Source of the DNA: Methylomonas methanica
GTDB lineage: Bacteria; Pseudomonadota; Gammaproteobacteria; Methylococcales; Methylomonadaceae
DNA length: 64,000 bases
Direction of reading: 5' to 3'
Assembly: GCA_001644045.1 (NCBI GenBank)
Contig: LUUF01000084.1
Location: 24,920-88,919, forward strand
A program made the position numbers and the translations under genes. This document shows, piece by piece, positions 8,649 to 18,475 of the stretch. Numbering within the stretch: the stretch's first letter is position 1; every line of letters begins with the position of its first letter. Under the pieces are notes generated by a model, which was given only the letters and a program-made list of their open reading frames with translations, made no database searches and was not told the DNA's origin.

Positions 8649-9266
8649 TTATTTAAAACCTTTCGCCAAAATATACACTTCGTTACTTCTGGGCCGCGAA
8701 GCTTTCGGCTTTCTAATTACCACACTACTGAACTGTTGACGCACTTGACTATAGTATTCATCAAATCCGGCGCCCTGAAACATCTTGATCAAAAACGTAC
8801 CACCCTTAGCCAAAATATGTTGCGCTGCATCCAGGGCCAATTCGCCCAGGTAAATAGCCCGCGGCTGATCCATTTCCCGGCTACCACTCATATTGGGGGC
8901 CATATCCGACAATAACAAGTGAACCGGTTCGCCATCAAGCACTTTATATAATTGCTCCAGCACTTCGTCTTCCCGGAAATCGCCTTGAATAAAATCCACG
9001 CCTTCAATAGGATCGATAGCCAGCAAATCCAACGCGATCACCTTATTTTTTTTGCCGACGATTTTACTGACATATTCAGACCAACCGCCTGGCGCCGCGC
9101 CTAGGTCAACTATATTAATACCAGGTTTTATGATTTTGTCTTTTTCTTGGATTTCTATCAGCTTGAACACCGCCCTGGAGCGATAACCTAGCGCCTGTGC
9201 TTTCTTGACATACTCGTCTTGGAAATGTTCCTGCATCCATTGCTGGCTACTTTTGCTGCGTGCCAT
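8649..9266 (-). CDS. rlmE: 23S rRNA (uridine-2'-O-)-methyltransferase RlmE
   Basis: This 205-residue FtsJ/RrmJ-family enzyme methylates the 2'-O of U2552 in 23S rRNA during late assembly of the large subunit. Visible motifs are the SAM-binding segment VDLGAAPGGWSEYV, the catalytic Lys region starting YVKKAQALGYRSRAVFKL, LLSDMAPNMSG and the C-terminal KPKASRPRSNEVY. The gene is divergent from yhbY, 50 bases away, and upstream of ftsH, which is the conserved gammaproteobacterial arrangement. Confidence 0.98.
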   Translation of the reverse strand: MARSKSSQQWMQEHFQDEYVKKAQALGYRSRAVFKLIEIQEKDKIIKPGINIVDLGAAPGGWSEYVSKIVGKKNKVIALDLLAIDPIEGVDFIQGDFREDEVLEQLYKVLDGEPVHLLLSDMAPNMSGSREMDQPRAIYLGELALDAAQHILAKGGTFLIKMFQGAGFDEYYSQVRQQFSSVVIRKPKASRPRSNEVYILAKGFK

Positions 9267-9316
9267 AATATCTATTCGTGTAAAATTGCTGGGTTTTTAA
9301 AGTTTAAGGAAACAGA

Positions 9317-9583
9317 GTGAATCCTATTCAAAAGAAAAAGCTGAAAGCTCAGGCTCACCCGCTAAATCCCGTGGTGATTATCGGCCAGGCCGGCTTGACC
9401 GACGCGGTTATCAAGGAAATTAATGTGGCGTTGGACGCTCACGAGCTGATCAAAGTCAAAATTCGCGCGGAAAGAGACGAGCGCGCCGCTATTAGAGAAC
9501 AAATCTGTGCACAAACCAAGGCCGAATTAGTGCAATCCATTGGCCAAATAGCAGTTATTTATCGCTTGAATCCCAAAAAATAA
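9317..9583 (+). CDS. yhbY: CRM-domain ribosome assembly RNA-binding protein YhbY
   Basis: This 88-residue protein consists of a single CRM domain, with the conserved start region LKAQAHPLNPVVIIGQAGLT, the central ALDAHELIKVKI and the C-terminal IGQIAVIYR. It associates with pre-50S particles. It is divergent from rlmE, matching the conserved rlmE/yhbY pairing, and ends at a terminator shared with the converging greA. Confidence 0.95.
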   Translation: MNPIQKKKLKAQAHPLNPVVIIGQAGLTDAVIKEINVALDAHELIKVKIRAERDERAAIREQICAQTKAELVQSIGQIAVIYRLNPKK

Positions 9584-9587
9584 AGCA

Positions 9588-9612
9588 AATGGGGAGGAAG
9601 CGCCTCCCCATT
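9588..9612. terminator. Terminator between converging yhbY and greA
   Basis: AATGGGGAGG (9588-9597) and CCTCCCCATT (9603-9612) are perfectly complementary around AAGCG. The T runs on both sides are short, but the position between two converging genes supports the call. Confidence 0.7.
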
Positions 9613-9622
9613 AATAAACAGT

Positions 9623-10099
9623 CTAGATATATTTAACCGAAAGAATCTCGTATTCGATATTGCCACCCGGCGCTTTTACCGTCACTACATCTTCCACTTC
9701 CTTGCCGATTAATGCCCTGGCAATCGGCGATCCTACGGAAATACGGCCTTCCTTGATATTGGCTTCGTCCTCGCCGACGATCTGATACGTCACCGTCTTA
9801 CCGGAATCGAGATCTTCGATTTCCACTGTCGCTCCGAACACTACCTTGCCGTTAGCTTCGGTTTTGGTAACATCGATAATATTGGCATTGGACAACTTGC
9901 CTTCAATCTCGGCGATCCGGCCCTCGGCAAAACTTTGCTGTTCCCGCGCCGCATGGTATTCGGCATTTTCTTTTAAATCGCCGTGCGCGCGCGCTTCAGA
10001 GATGGCCTGAATGATGCGCGGTCTGACCACGGTTTTAAGCTCTTCCAGTTCGGCGCGCAATTTGTTGGCCCCGACCACTGTCAGTGGAAATTTTTGCAT
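9623..10099 (-). CDS. greA: Transcription elongation factor GreA
   Basis: This 158-residue protein has an N-terminal coiled-coil hairpin. Its tip region, [17 protein letters not shown], carries the acidic residues that stimulate RNA cleavage in backtracked polymerase. A C-terminal FKBP-like domain includes [26 protein letters not shown] precedes the ATG. It follows carB by 33 bases in the same direction, the common carAB-greA order, so it may be cotranscribed. Confidence 0.98.
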   Translation of the reverse strand: MQKFPLTVVGANKLRAELEELKTVVRPRIIQAISEARAHGDLKENAEYHAAREQQSFAEGRIAEIEGKLSNANIIDVTKTEANGKVVFGATVEIEDLDSGKTVTYQIVGEDEANIKEGRISVGSPIARALIGKEVEDVVTVKAPGGNIEYEILSVKYI

Positions 10100-10132
10100 T
10101 TACTGCTCCCCTCTTGAATTCAAATTCATCCG

Positions 10133-13100
10133 TTAAAATGTTTTATGCAAGTCCTGCAGGCAATTAACATCGCCCGCATCGAGTTCACCCAAGGCGTAGC
10201 AAGCCGCGCGCGCGCCCGCCATCGTCGTGTAATAGGTAACTTTGCGCTGCAAAGCTTCTCGACGCATCGTAAACGAATCGGCTACGGCCTTAACACCCTC
10301 GGTGGTATTGACGATCAACTGTACTTCGCCGTTTTTAATCATATCCACGGTATTGGGCCTGCCTTCGTTGACCTTGAAGATTTCCTTGCAAGGAATACCG
10401 GCTTCTTTCAATACCTTAGCGGTACCGCGGGTAGCGACGATTTCATAGTTTTTCGCAATCAGCATTTTGGCCAATTCCGGCAACTTGGGTTTGTCGGCAT
10501 CGCGGATACTGATCAACACCTTGCCGCTGTGGCTCAAATCCACACCCGACGCGCGCTGCGACTTGGCGAACGCTTCACCAAAGGTCTTACCAACCCCCAT
10601 CACCTCACCGGTCGATTTCATTTCCGGCCCCAGCAGCGGATCGACGCCCGGGAACTTGATGAACGGGAACACCGCTTCTTTCACCGAAAAATATTCTGGA
10701 ATACGCTCTTCGGTAATACCCTGCTCTTTCAGGGATTTACCGACCATCACCCGCGCGGCAATCTTCGCCAGTGGATAACCGGTGGCTTTGGATACAAACG
10801 GCGCGGTACGCGAGGCGCGCGGATTCACTTCCAGCACGTAAATGGTTTCGCCTTGAATCGCGAACTGGGTGTTCATCAAACCGCGCACACCCAGCGCTTC
10901 GGCCATTTTCGCAACTTGCGCGCGCAGTTGATCCTGCATATGCCCCGGCAAGTCGTAAGGCGGCAAGGAACAAGCCGAGTCACCGGAATGTACACCGGCT
11001 TGCTCGATGTGTTCCATCAAGCCGCCGATCAGCACAGTCTCGCCGTCGTAAATCGCATCGACATCCATCTCCACCGCATCATCCAAAAAGCGATCCAACA
11101 GCACAGGCGAATCGTTGGAGACGCTGACCGCTTCTTTCATATAGCGGCGCAAACCTTCTTCGTTGAACACGATTTCCATCGCTCTGCCGCCCAACACATA
11201 GGATGGCCGCACCACTAATGGATAACCGAGTTCACGGGCGGAATTGACGGCTTGATCGACCGAACGCGCGGTGGCATTGGGCGGCTGCAACAAATTCAGA
11301 CGCTCCAGCAATTTCTGAAAACGCTCACGGTCTTCAGCTAAATCGATTGAGTCAGGAGAAGTACCGATGATAGGCGCACCAGCCGCTTCCAAAGCGCGAG
11401 CCAGTTTCAACGGCGTTTGCCCGCCGTATTGCACAATCACGCCCAGGGGCTTTTCCAGCTCTATGATTTCCAGCACGTCTTCCAGGGTCAAGGGCTCAAA
11501 ATACAAGCGGTCGGACGTATCGAAGTCAGTGGAAACGGTTTCCGGGTTACAGTTGACCATGATGGTTTCGTAACCGTCTTCGCGCAGAGCCAAGGCGGCA
11601 TGTACGCAGCAATAATCGAATTCGATACCCTGGCCGATCCGATTGGGGCCACCGCCCAGAATAATGATTTTTTCTTTATCGGACGGATTGGCCTCGCATT
11701 CCTGCTCGTAAGTCGAATACAGATAGGCGGTATCGGAGGCAAACTCCGCCGCGCAAGAATCGATACGCTTGTAAACGGGACGCACGCCTTTCTTGTGGCG
11801 CACGCTACGCACTTCGGATTCCTTGGTTTCCAGTAATTTCGCCAGGCGCCTATCGGAAAAACCTTTACGTTTCAGGCGCAATAATTCACCCGGCTCCAAC
11901 GTTGCCAAGGTTTTGGTAGCCAAGGTTTTTTCGGTGTTAATCAAATCCTCGACCTGCGCCAGGAACCAGGGATCGATTTTCGAGGCCTGATGAATGTCTG
12001 CAAAGCTCAAGCCGCTACGAAAGGCATCAGCCAGATACCATAAACGTTCAGGACCTGGATAACGCAACTCCCTGAGAATAATGTCCTCGCTGTTGGCATC
12101 ACTTAGATCGGCAATTTCATCCAGACCATCGACCCCCACTTCCAGGCCGCGCAGGGCTTTTTGCAAAGACTCCTGAAAAGTACGGCCAATCGCCATCACT
12201 TCGCCGACCGACTTCATTTGCGTGGTCAGCCTATCGTTGGCTTGCGGGAATTTTTCGAAGGCAAAACGCGGCACTTTGGTGACCACATAATCGATGGACG
12301 GCTCGAACGAAGCCGGTGTGGCACCGCCGGTGATTTCGTTGCGTAACTCATCCAGCGTATAGCCCACCGCCAATTTGGCCGCGACCTTGGCAATCGGAAA
12401 ACCGGTGGCTTTGGACGCCAATGCCGACGAACGCGACACCCTGGGGTTCATTTCGATAACGATCAGCCGGCCGGTGTCGGGATTGATAGCAAACTGCACG
12501 TTGGAACCGCCGGTATCGACGCCAATCTCGCGTAGCACAGCCAGCGAGGCGTTACGCAGGATTTGATATTCCTTGTCGGTCAAGGTTTGCGCCGGCGCGA
12601 CGGTGATCGAGTCGCCGGTATGTACACCCATCGGGTCGAAATTTTCGATCGAGCAGATAATGATGCAGTTGTCTTTCGAGTCGCGCACCACTTCCATTTC
12701 AAACTCTTTCCAGCCCAAAATCGATTCTTCGATCAATAGCTCGCTGGTTGGCGACAAATACAGGCCCCGCTCGCAAATCTCGATGAATTCTTCGCGGTTG
12801 TAGGCAATACCGCCGCCGCTACCGCCCATCGTGAACGACGGACGGACTACCGTGGGGTAACCGACTTCTTCTTGTGCCGCAAATGCTTCTTCCATGTTAT
12901 GAGCGATTTTGGCTCGGGACACTTCCAGGCCGATGCGCGCCATCGCTTCATTAAACAGCGCGCGATCCTCGGCCATGTTGATGGCTTCCTTGGTCGCGCC
13001 TATCATTTCCACGCCGTATTTTTCCAATACGCCGTGCTTGTCCAGCGCCAGTGCGCAGTTCAGCGCGGTCTGACCGCCCATGGTCGGCAGCACCGCATCG

Positions 13101-13348
13101 GGACGTTCTTTTTCGATGATTTTTTCGACGGTTTGCCAGTCGATGGGCTCGATGTAAATCGCATCGGCCATGTCCGGGTCGGTCATGATCGTTGCCGGAT
13201 TGGAGTTGACCAGGATCACCCGGTAACCCTCTTCGCGCAGCGCCTTACAAGCTTGGGTGCCGGAATAATCAAACTCGCAAGCCTGACCAATTACAATCGG
13301 TCCGGCGCCCAGTAATAAAATCGATTTTATGTCGGTTCTTTTTGGCAT
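10133..13348 (-). CDS. carB: Carbamoyl-phosphate synthase large subunit
   Basis: This 1071-residue enzyme makes carbamoyl phosphate from bicarbonate, ammonia (from CarA) and two ATP, feeding pyrimidine and arginine synthesis. Two homologous ATP-grasp halves are visible. The first starts [20 protein letters not shown] and the second [20 protein letters not shown]. The C-terminal allosteric MGS-like domain follows [15 protein letters not shown]. The length equals the family norm. It lies 17 bases after carA in one operon. Confidence 0.99.
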   Translation of the reverse strand: MPKRTDIKSILLLGAGPIVIGQACEFDYSGTQACKALREEGYRVILVNSNPATIMTDPDMADAIYIEPIDWQTVEKIIEKERPDAVLPTMGGQTALNCALALDKHGVLEKYGVEMIGATKEAINMAEDRALFNEAMARIGLEVSRAKIAHNMEEAFAAQEEVGYPTVVRPSFTMGGSGGGIAYNREEFIEICERGLYLSPTSELLIEESILGWKEFEMEVVRDSKDNCIIICSIENFDPMGVHTGDSITVAPAQTLTDKEYQILRNASLAVLREIGVDTGGSNVQFAINPDTGRLIVIEMNPRVSRSSALASKATGFPIAKVAAKLAVGYTLDELRNEITGGATPASFEPSIDYVVTKVPRFAFEKFPQANDRLTTQMKSVGEVMAIGRTFQESLQKALRGLEVGVDGLDEIADLSDANSEDIILRELRYPGPERLWYLADAFRSGLSFADIHQASKIDPWFLAQVEDLINTEKTLATKTLATLEPGELLRLKRKGFSDRRLAKLLETKESEVRSVRHKKGVRPVYKRIDSCAAEFASDTAYLYSTYEQECEANPSDKEKIIILGGGPNRIGQGIEFDYCCVHAALALREDGYETIMVNCNPETVSTDFDTSDRLYFEPLTLEDVLEIIELEKPLGVIVQYGGQTPLKLARALEAAGAPIIGTSPDSIDLAEDRERFQKLLERLNLLQPPNATARSVDQAVNSARELGYPLVVRPSYVLGGRAMEIVFNEEGLRRYMKEAVSVSNDSPVLLDRFLDDAVEMDVDAIYDGETVLIGGLMEHIEQAGVHSGDSACSLPPYDLPGHMQDQLRAQVAKMAEALGVRGLMNTQFAIQGETIYVLEVNPRASRTAPFVSKATGYPLAKIAARVMVGKSLKEQGITEERIPEYFSVKEAVFPFIKFPGVDPLLGPEMKSTGEVMGVGKTFGEAFAKSQRASGVDLSHSGKVLISIRDADKPKLPELAKMLIAKNYEIVATRGTAKVLKEAGIPCKEIFKVNEGRPNTVDMIKNGEVQLIVNTTEGVKAVADSFTMRREALQRKVTYYTTMAGARAACYALGELDAGDVNCLQDLHKTF

Positions 13349-13365
13349 ATCACTCTGTATAAAAC

Positions 13366-14499
13366 TTAAGCGGAACGAGGCTGGTTCATCAAATCGATGA
13401 AATCGTCGAACAAGGACTCGACATCGTGCGGACCGGGGCTGGCTTCCGGGTGCCCCTGAAAGCTGAAGGCCGGCACGTCGGTGCGGGCGATGCCCTGCAA
13501 ACTACCGTCGAACAGCGACACATAGGTTGCCTTTAAATTGGCAGGCAATGAGTCAGGACTGGCCGCAAAACCGTGGTTTTGACTACTGATCATCACCCGC
13601 CCGGTCGCCAGCTCTTGCACCGGATGGTTGGCGCCGTGGTGGCCGAATTTCATTTTTTCGGTTTTCGCACCGCTAGCAAGGGCCAGCAATTGATGCCCCA
13701 GACAAATGCCGAACACCGGAATTTTTCGTTCCAGGATGGTTTTGATCGCCTCGATGGCATAAGTGCAAGGCTCCGGATCGCCGGGACCGTTGGAGAGAAA
13801 TACGCCATCGGGATTCATCACCAACACCGTTTCGGCGGGCGTGGTAGCCGGCACGACCGTGACCCGGCAACCGCGATTAGCCAGCAAACGCAGGATATTG
13901 CGCTTGATGCCAAAATCATAAGCAACAACATGCTTGGTCAGATTTGGCGCTGGCGCATGACCTTCGCCCAGTTTCCAGACGTTTTCGGTCCATTCGTAGC
14001 TTGCGACCGTCGTCACTTCTTTAGCCAGATCCATACCTTGCAGACCGGGAAAACCTTCGATGGCCTGTGTCGCGGCATCCAAATCCACCGTCTCGCCGGC
14101 CATGATGCAACCGCGTTGCGCGCCTTTGTCGCGCAGCAAACGCGTCAGTTTGCGGGTATCGATGTCGGCTATCGCCACCACCTTGTGCTCGCGCAGATAT
14201 TCCGGCAAGGTTTTCTCGATACGCCAACTGCTGGCCAGCAAAGGCAAGTCGCGTATCACCAGACCGCTGGCAAAAACTTTTGCGGATTCGTCGTCTTCAG
14301 CGTTGGTACCGACATTGCCTATGTGCGGATAGGTCAATGTGACGATTTGCCGTGCGTATGACGGGTCGCTGAGAATTTCCTGATAGCCGGTCAGTGCCGT
14401 ATTAAAAACCACTTCGCCCACGGAACAGCCGTCGGCACCGATCGAAATGCCGTGAAACACCGTCCCGTCTTCTAGTACCAGTAATGCAGGTTTGTTCAA
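13366..14499 (-). CDS. carA: Carbamoyl-phosphate synthase small subunit (glutamine amidotransferase), TTG start
   Basis: This 377-residue protein hydrolyses glutamine and channels ammonia to CarB. The class I amidotransferase domain shows [12 protein letters not shown] (nucleophile Cys) and [15 protein letters not shown] (catalytic His and Glu). The N-terminal half starts [15 protein letters not shown], which fixes the start region. The first codon is TTG at 14499, with AAGGTGG at good spacing, and no ATG is placed to replace it. TTG starts are known for carA in enterobacteria, so this looks genuine. A leader hairpin lies just upstream. Confidence 0.97.
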   Translation of the reverse strand: MNKPALLVLEDGTVFHGISIGADGCSVGEVVFNTALTGYQEILSDPSYARQIVTLTYPHIGNVGTNAEDDESAKVFASGLVIRDLPLLASSWRIEKTLPEYLREHKVVAIADIDTRKLTRLLRDKGAQRGCIMAGETVDLDAATQAIEGFPGLQGMDLAKEVTTVASYEWTENVWKLGEGHAPAPNLTKHVVAYDFGIKRNILRLLANRGCRVTVVPATTPAETVLVMNPDGVFLSNGPGDPEPCTYAIEAIKTILERKIPVFGICLGHQLLALASGAKTEKMKFGHHGANHPVQELATGRVMISSQNHGFAASPDSLPANLKATYVSLFDGSLQGIARTDVPAFSFQGHPEASPGPHDVESLFDDFIDLMNQPRSA

Positions 14500-14517
14500 G
14501 ATTGGCCACCTTAGATG

Positions 14518-14552
14518 TAGAAAACGGGATAAATCTTGCGACTCATCCCGTT
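14518..14552 (-). promoter_or_regulatory. Leader hairpin upstream of carAB, possible attenuator
   Basis: AACGGGAT (14523-14530) and ATCCCGTT (14545-14552) are perfectly complementary with a 14-base loop. On the carA strand the stem ends in TTTTCT about 20 bases before the TTG start. The U tract is short, so termination is possible but not certain. Confidence 0.4.
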
Positions 14553-14743
14553 CCTGATAGATAAAAACTTAAGTGATTTTACGAAATTATGGCTGTTTGG
14601 TCATTAACAATTTTCTAAGTTGGTGCGTCACCGAGACTCTGCTCGTTCACAAAGACGCTGAATTTATTGCCAATTTCGCCTTATCCAGGCAGCCCTGATG
14701 CCAGCAGCCACTGCACCGGGCTGTGCAAGGACAACAGGTTCAT

Positions 14744-15184
14744 TCAATGTTCGAATTTGCCGATTTCGGCTTTCAGTTTTTCTTGTTGTTCAGCCGTTAA
14801 CAACGTAAATATTTCATGATCGAGCTTTGATTTTTCCAAGGCCATCTGCTGATGTATCGCTGTAGATTTCTCAAGCAAGGCTTTAGTCTTTTCCTCATCG
14901 TAGTCGGCAGAAAAACTCAAGGCACGCAATTCGGCTCTTAATGCATGCTCTTCTTTGAAACGGGAATGCCCGTCGCCGAATCGGGTTTTGATTAAATTCT
15001 TGATGTCAGCTTCCTGCTTTTCACTGAGATCAAGTTTTTTCAAAAACGGCGGCAAGTGGTGTTCACCGCCCGCTTCGCCGAACATATGCATCGGCGGTTT
15101 TCCGCCGCCGTGGTGCCTCCCGTGCGGTGGCTCAGCCATCGCGGTTAAGGGCAACAAACCGATTAACAACACTAATTTTTTCAT
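14744..15184 (-). CDS. Periplasmic CpxP/Spy-like LTxxQ-motif protein
   Basis: The start is the ATG at 15184, with GAGGA upstream, giving a 146-residue protein with a signal peptide (MKKLVLLIGLLPLTAMA). The next 35 residues are rich in His and Gly and could bind metal. A helical part follows, with LDLSEKQEADI and then LLTAEQQEKL, the two LTxxQ-type motifs of CpxP/Spy. These proteins are periplasmic chaperones and, as CpxP, inhibitors of the CpxA sensor. The gene is divergent from a CpxR/CpxA-like pair, with a CpxR-type box in between, which strongly supports the assignment. Confidence 0.8.
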   Translation of the reverse strand: MKKLVLLIGLLPLTAMAEPPHGRHHGGGKPPMHMFGEAGGEHHLPPFLKKLDLSEKQEADIKNLIKTRFGDGHSRFKEEHALRAELRALSFSADYDEEKTKALLEKSTAIHQQMALEKSKLDHEIFTLLTAEQQEKLKAEIGKFEH

Positions 15185-15284
15185 AAAAAATTCCTCAAAA
15201 ATGATGATAAACATAAGGACAAAACCTGTTCGATTTCGTCGTAATCAGTATTTCAAATCAGAGGTTAAGTGCTGTTAGCACCGT

Positions 15285-15299
15285 GTAAAATCAGGTAAA
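15285..15299. promoter_or_regulatory. CpxR-type operator, GTAAA-N5-GTAAA
   Basis: GTAAAATCAGGTAAA is an exact match to the CpxR consensus of two GTAAA half-sites five bases apart. It lies 101 bases upstream of the CpxP-like start and 65 bases upstream of the response regulator start, where it could control both directions. Confidence 0.65.
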
Positions 15300-15363
15300 C
15301 CCGGCTGGTTGCCGGCGGAAGCCGGCGCTATGATGATTGCCACACAGCCAACGAGCGACAACC

Positions 15364-16047
15364 ATGCACAACGTTTTAATTATCGATGACGACATCGAGC
15401 TGGCCGGATTATTCCAGGAGTATCTGACACTGGAAGGTTTTACGGTGGACGTAAGCCATACCGGTACATCCGGCCTGCAAAACGCCCTGTCCGGCGAATA
15501 TCAACTGGTCATTTTGGACATCATGCTGCCGGATATAAAAGGCACCGAGATATTGGCACACATTCGCCAGGAAAGCCGCATACCTGTACTGATGTTTACC
15601 GCCAAGGGCGACGATGTGGACCGGATCATAGGTCTGGAATCCGGCGCCGACGACTATGTCCCCAAACCCTGCACACCCAGGGAACTGGTCGCAAGAATCC
15701 GCGCGATTTTGCGCCGGACCCAACCCGTCGCCGAGCTCTCGCAAGGACCGATTGTGGCCGGCCCGTTGAAACTATGGCCGGAAAAACGCAAAGCCGCCTG
15801 GCTTGAACAAGACCTGGAGCTGACCAGCACCGAGTTCAATTTGCTGGAAGCCTTGGCCAACCACGTTGGCCGGGTCGTCAGTAAAAACGAACTCTCCGAA
15901 AAAGCCCTGGGCCGGCCTCTGGCGCGTTTCGACCGCAGCATTGACGTGCATATGAGCAGCATCCGCCAAAAGCTAGGCAACCAGCAAGACGGCAGCTCGT
16001 ATATCCAGACCGTGCGCGGCCAAGGCTACCAGCTGATCAAGGAATAA
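15364..16047 (+). CDS. cpxR: OmpR-family response regulator, CpxR-like
   Basis: This 227-residue two-domain regulator starts MHNVLIIDDD at the ATG at 15364; an upstream TTG is unlikely. The receiver domain has the acidic pair near residues 8-10, the phospho-acceptor Asp 52 in VILDIMLPD and Lys 101 in YVPKPC. The C-terminal winged helix (about residues 130-225) contains LTSTEFNLLEAL and RFDRSIDVHMSSIRQKLG, typical of the OmpR/PhoB group. It probably controls envelope-stress genes with the kinase that starts two bases downstream. Confidence 0.85.
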   Translation: MHNVLIIDDDIELAGLFQEYLTLEGFTVDVSHTGTSGLQNALSGEYQLVILDIMLPDIKGTEILAHIRQESRIPVLMFTAKGDDVDRIIGLESGADDYVPKPCTPRELVARIRAILRRTQPVAELSQGPIVAGPLKLWPEKRKAAWLEQDLELTSTEFNLLEALANHVGRVVSKNELSEKALGRPLARFDRSIDVHMSSIRQKLGNQQDGSSYIQTVRGQGYQLIKE

Positions 16048-16048
16048 G

Positions 16049-17521
16049 ATGGGCAGATTGTTCTGGAAGTTTTTCTTTGCGTTTTGGCTGGCATTGTTAA
16101 CGGCGGGCATTGGGGTGGGTACCGCCGTCTGGCTCAGACACTCCGCGCAGCAAAACCAAACGGCCAATCAAGCCGATGTCGTTGATGTCAGACGCGCCTC
16201 GCTGGTCAAGCTGGCCGCCAGCACCTTGCCGCATGGCGGAATTAAGGGCTTGCACGACTTTATGCAGACCTTGCAAAACACCCGTTTCCCGCCCATTTAT
16301 GCCGTAGACGATATGGATCGGGAATTGTTGGGTAGGCCTTTAGCAGCGGAAGTATTGCAACAGGCCAGAGCGTTATATCTAAAAAACGCCTACCCGGACG
16401 CAATCCAAATGGTGGCGGCGGACGACGGCCACCGTTATTTGCTGTTTGTACCCCTGCCCGAGCACGGTTTTGGCGGCCTGTTCAGGCAGTCATTTCCCGG
16501 TAACCCGGGACTGCCACCAATGGGCTTCGACGGCTCCATGCCCGGAGATCGGCCGCCACCGCCTCCCGGCGCGCCGGAAGACCGGGGACGCTCTCCACGC
16601 CGCGAACCACCGTCGCCGATTTTACCGATAGTCTCCGGGGGCTTGGCCAGTCTGTTGTTCAGTGGGCTCCTGGCCTGGTATTTCGCCAAACCGATCCGCA
16701 GCCTGCGCGATGCTTTTAGTGCCGTGGCTCAAGGCCGGCTGAATACCCGGATCGGTAAGGCAATGGGCAGGCGCGGCGACGAATTGGCCGATCTAGGCCG
16801 CGACTTCGATCATATGGCCCAGCAAATCTGCTCGCTTATCAATGCCCAGCAGCATCTGCTGCACGACGTATCCCACGAACTTCGCTCACCTTTGGCGCGC
16901 ATCCAGGCGGCTATCGGCCTGGCCCAACAACAACCGGAAAAATTGCCGGCCACGCTGGAACGTATAGAACGCGAATCGCAACGGATCAGCGATTTGGTGG
17001 GCGAATTGTTAATGCTATCGAAGCTGGAAGCGGGCGTTGCGACGGGAAAACTCGACCTAATCAATCTCGATGATTTACTGGCAGACATTGTCGCCGACGC
17101 GCGCTTCGAAGCGGAACCGAAGCGTATCGAACTAATCTATCAAGGCACTATCGATGCGTCAGTAGAATGCCAAAGCGAATTATTGCATCGCGCTATCGAG
17201 AACGTGCTGCGTAACGCCGTGCAACACTGTAAAGCCGACGGCACGGTGTTGATTACCGCAGATTTTGATAGCGATAATCGTCGCTTAAGAATTCGGGTGG
17301 ACGATGAGGGCCCTGGGGTAGCCGATCAGGATTTGACGGCAATTTTTCAGCCGTTTTTCCGCAGCGGCCAACCGCAAAAAACCCAAAGTACCGGACTGGG
17401 GCTCACCATCGCGCATCGAGCCATTGAGGCGCATGGCGGCAGTATCAGCGCCAGCAACCGGCCGCAAGGCGGCTTAAGCGTGGCGATCGAGATCCCGTTT
17501 CCAACGCGACAAGCAATTTAG
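16049..17521 (+). CDS. cpxA: Sensor histidine kinase, CpxA-like
   Basis: This 490-residue inner-membrane kinase has a first transmembrane segment at about residues 5-28, a periplasmic domain of about 160 residues, a second segment at about 190-212 and a HAMP linker. The H-box is HDVSHELRSPLARIQAA, with the phosphorylated His at residue 276. The ATP-binding region shows the N-box (ENVLRNAVQHC), DDEGPGVAD and STGLGLTIAHRAIEAHGG. The end of the periplasmic part is unusually Pro/Arg-rich (DRPPPPPGAPEDRGRSPRRE). It is translated with the regulator in one operon. Confidence 0.85.
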   Translation: MGRLFWKFFFAFWLALLTAGIGVGTAVWLRHSAQQNQTANQADVVDVRRASLVKLAASTLPHGGIKGLHDFMQTLQNTRFPPIYAVDDMDRELLGRPLAAEVLQQARALYLKNAYPDAIQMVAADDGHRYLLFVPLPEHGFGGLFRQSFPGNPGLPPMGFDGSMPGDRPPPPPGAPEDRGRSPRREPPSPILPIVSGGLASLLFSGLLAWYFAKPIRSLRDAFSAVAQGRLNTRIGKAMGRRGDELADLGRDFDHMAQQICSLINAQQHLLHDVSHELRSPLARIQAAIGLAQQQPEKLPATLERIERESQRISDLVGELLMLSKLEAGVATGKLDLINLDDLLADIVADARFEAEPKRIELIYQGTIDASVECQSELLHRAIENVLRNAVQHCKADGTVLITADFDSDNRRLRIRVDDEGPGVADQDLTAIFQPFFRSGQPQKTQSTGLGLTIAHRAIEAHGGSISASNRPQGGLSVAIEIPFPTRQAI

Positions 17522-17529
17522 AGGTGCAT

Positions 17530-17922
17530 ATGCTGAAATTAAAACACCGGATTACCGTCCCGCTGGCGGTTTTATTGTCGGCAGCGACTTTTAACGCGGA
17601 CGCCGGCCCACACCATCACAGCGGCGGGCACTTTGGCGGCCATTTTCATCCGGGCTTCGGCTTCTACTTCGGAGCGCCACTGTTTCCCAGACCGTTTTAC
17701 CCGGCTTATCCGTACTACCCGGCGTATCCATATTATCCGCGGGAAATTATCACCGTACCGGTGCAACCCCCGGTCTATATAGAACGCGAGCGCAGTCAGC
17801 CTCAAAATAGTCCGCTGCCCGAAGGCTATTGGTATTACTGTAACGATCCGGCCGGCTACTATCCTTACGTTAAAGATTGTGCGAATGGCTGGCAACAAGT
17901 CGAGCCGACGCCGCAAAATTAG
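17530..17922 (+). CDS. Exported Tyr/Pro/His-rich envelope protein
   Basis: The ATG at 17530 is preceded by AGAGG; a GTG six bases upstream is an alternative. The product of 130 residues has a signal peptide ending near ADA, then a His/Gly-rich part (HHHSGGHFGGHFHPGFGF) and repeated PAYPYYP units. A C-terminal segment, PLPEGYWYYCNDPAGYYPYV, has two Cys residues (CNDP and KDCANGW). This PEGYWYYC-type ending occurs in short proteins of other gammaproteobacteria, usually of unknown role. It follows the Cpx-like kinase with almost no gap, so it may be part of the same transcript and stress response. Confidence 0.7.
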   Translation: MLKLKHRITVPLAVLLSAATFNADAGPHHHSGGHFGGHFHPGFGFYFGAPLFPRPFYPAYPYYPAYPYYPREIITVPVQPPVYIERERSQPQNSPLPEGYWYYCNDPAGYYPYVKDCANGWQQVEPTPQN

Positions 17923-17937
17923 CAGGAGACCGCAAAC

Positions 17938-18453
17938 ATGAATACTAAAAGCCAAATGGCAGGAATCTGCGCGGCGCTGGCCTTGAGCGGCTGCGCCCAT
18001 ATGCCTTCCGGCCCCAGCGTAATGGCGCTGCCGGGCACCGGCCTATCGTTCGAGCAATTCCGCCAGGACGACTACCAATGTCAGCAATACGCGGCCGGAC
18101 AAGTCGGCGCTACGCCAAATCAAGCCAGCGCCGATAGCCAAATCGGCAGCGCGGCGGTCGGCACCGCAGTCGGTGCAGCCGCCGGCGCAGCGCTTGGCGG
18201 GGGCGGGGGAGCGGCAATCGGCGCGGGCACGGGTTTGGTTGCCGGCACTATCGTCGGCAGCGGCGAATCAAGACGTTCCGGCTACGCTACTCAACAAGGT
18301 TACGACAATGCCTATGTGCAATGTATGTACGGCAAGGGCCACCGGGTACCGGTATCGGGGCAGTTCTCTTACCAATCGCCGCCGCCAAAAACATCACAAC
18401 CCAGCATTCCACCGCCACCGCCCGGATTGCCGCCACCGCCACCGTATCAGTAA
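17938..18453 (+). CDS. Glycine-zipper lipoprotein
   Basis: This 171-residue protein has a lipoprotein signal with lipobox ALSGC at about residues 15-19. A glycine-zipper membrane segment follows (about residues 72-105), with repeated GxxxG spacing such as GTAVGAAAGAALGG. The C-terminus is a Pro-rich tail ending in PPPPPGLPPPPPYQ. Glycine-zipper lipoproteins sit in or at the outer membrane, and many have no known activity. The gene lies 15 bases after the preceding envelope gene and probably shares its transcript. Confidence 0.75.
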   Translation: MNTKSQMAGICAALALSGCAHMPSGPSVMALPGTGLSFEQFRQDDYQCQQYAAGQVGATPNQASADSQIGSAAVGTAVGAAAGAALGGGGGAAIGAGTGLVAGTIVGSGESRRSGYATQQGYDNAYVQCMYGKGHRVPVSGQFSYQSPPPKTSQPSIPPPPPGLPPPPPYQ

Positions 18454-18475
18454 CGATCACGAAGGGCTTGCGGAG

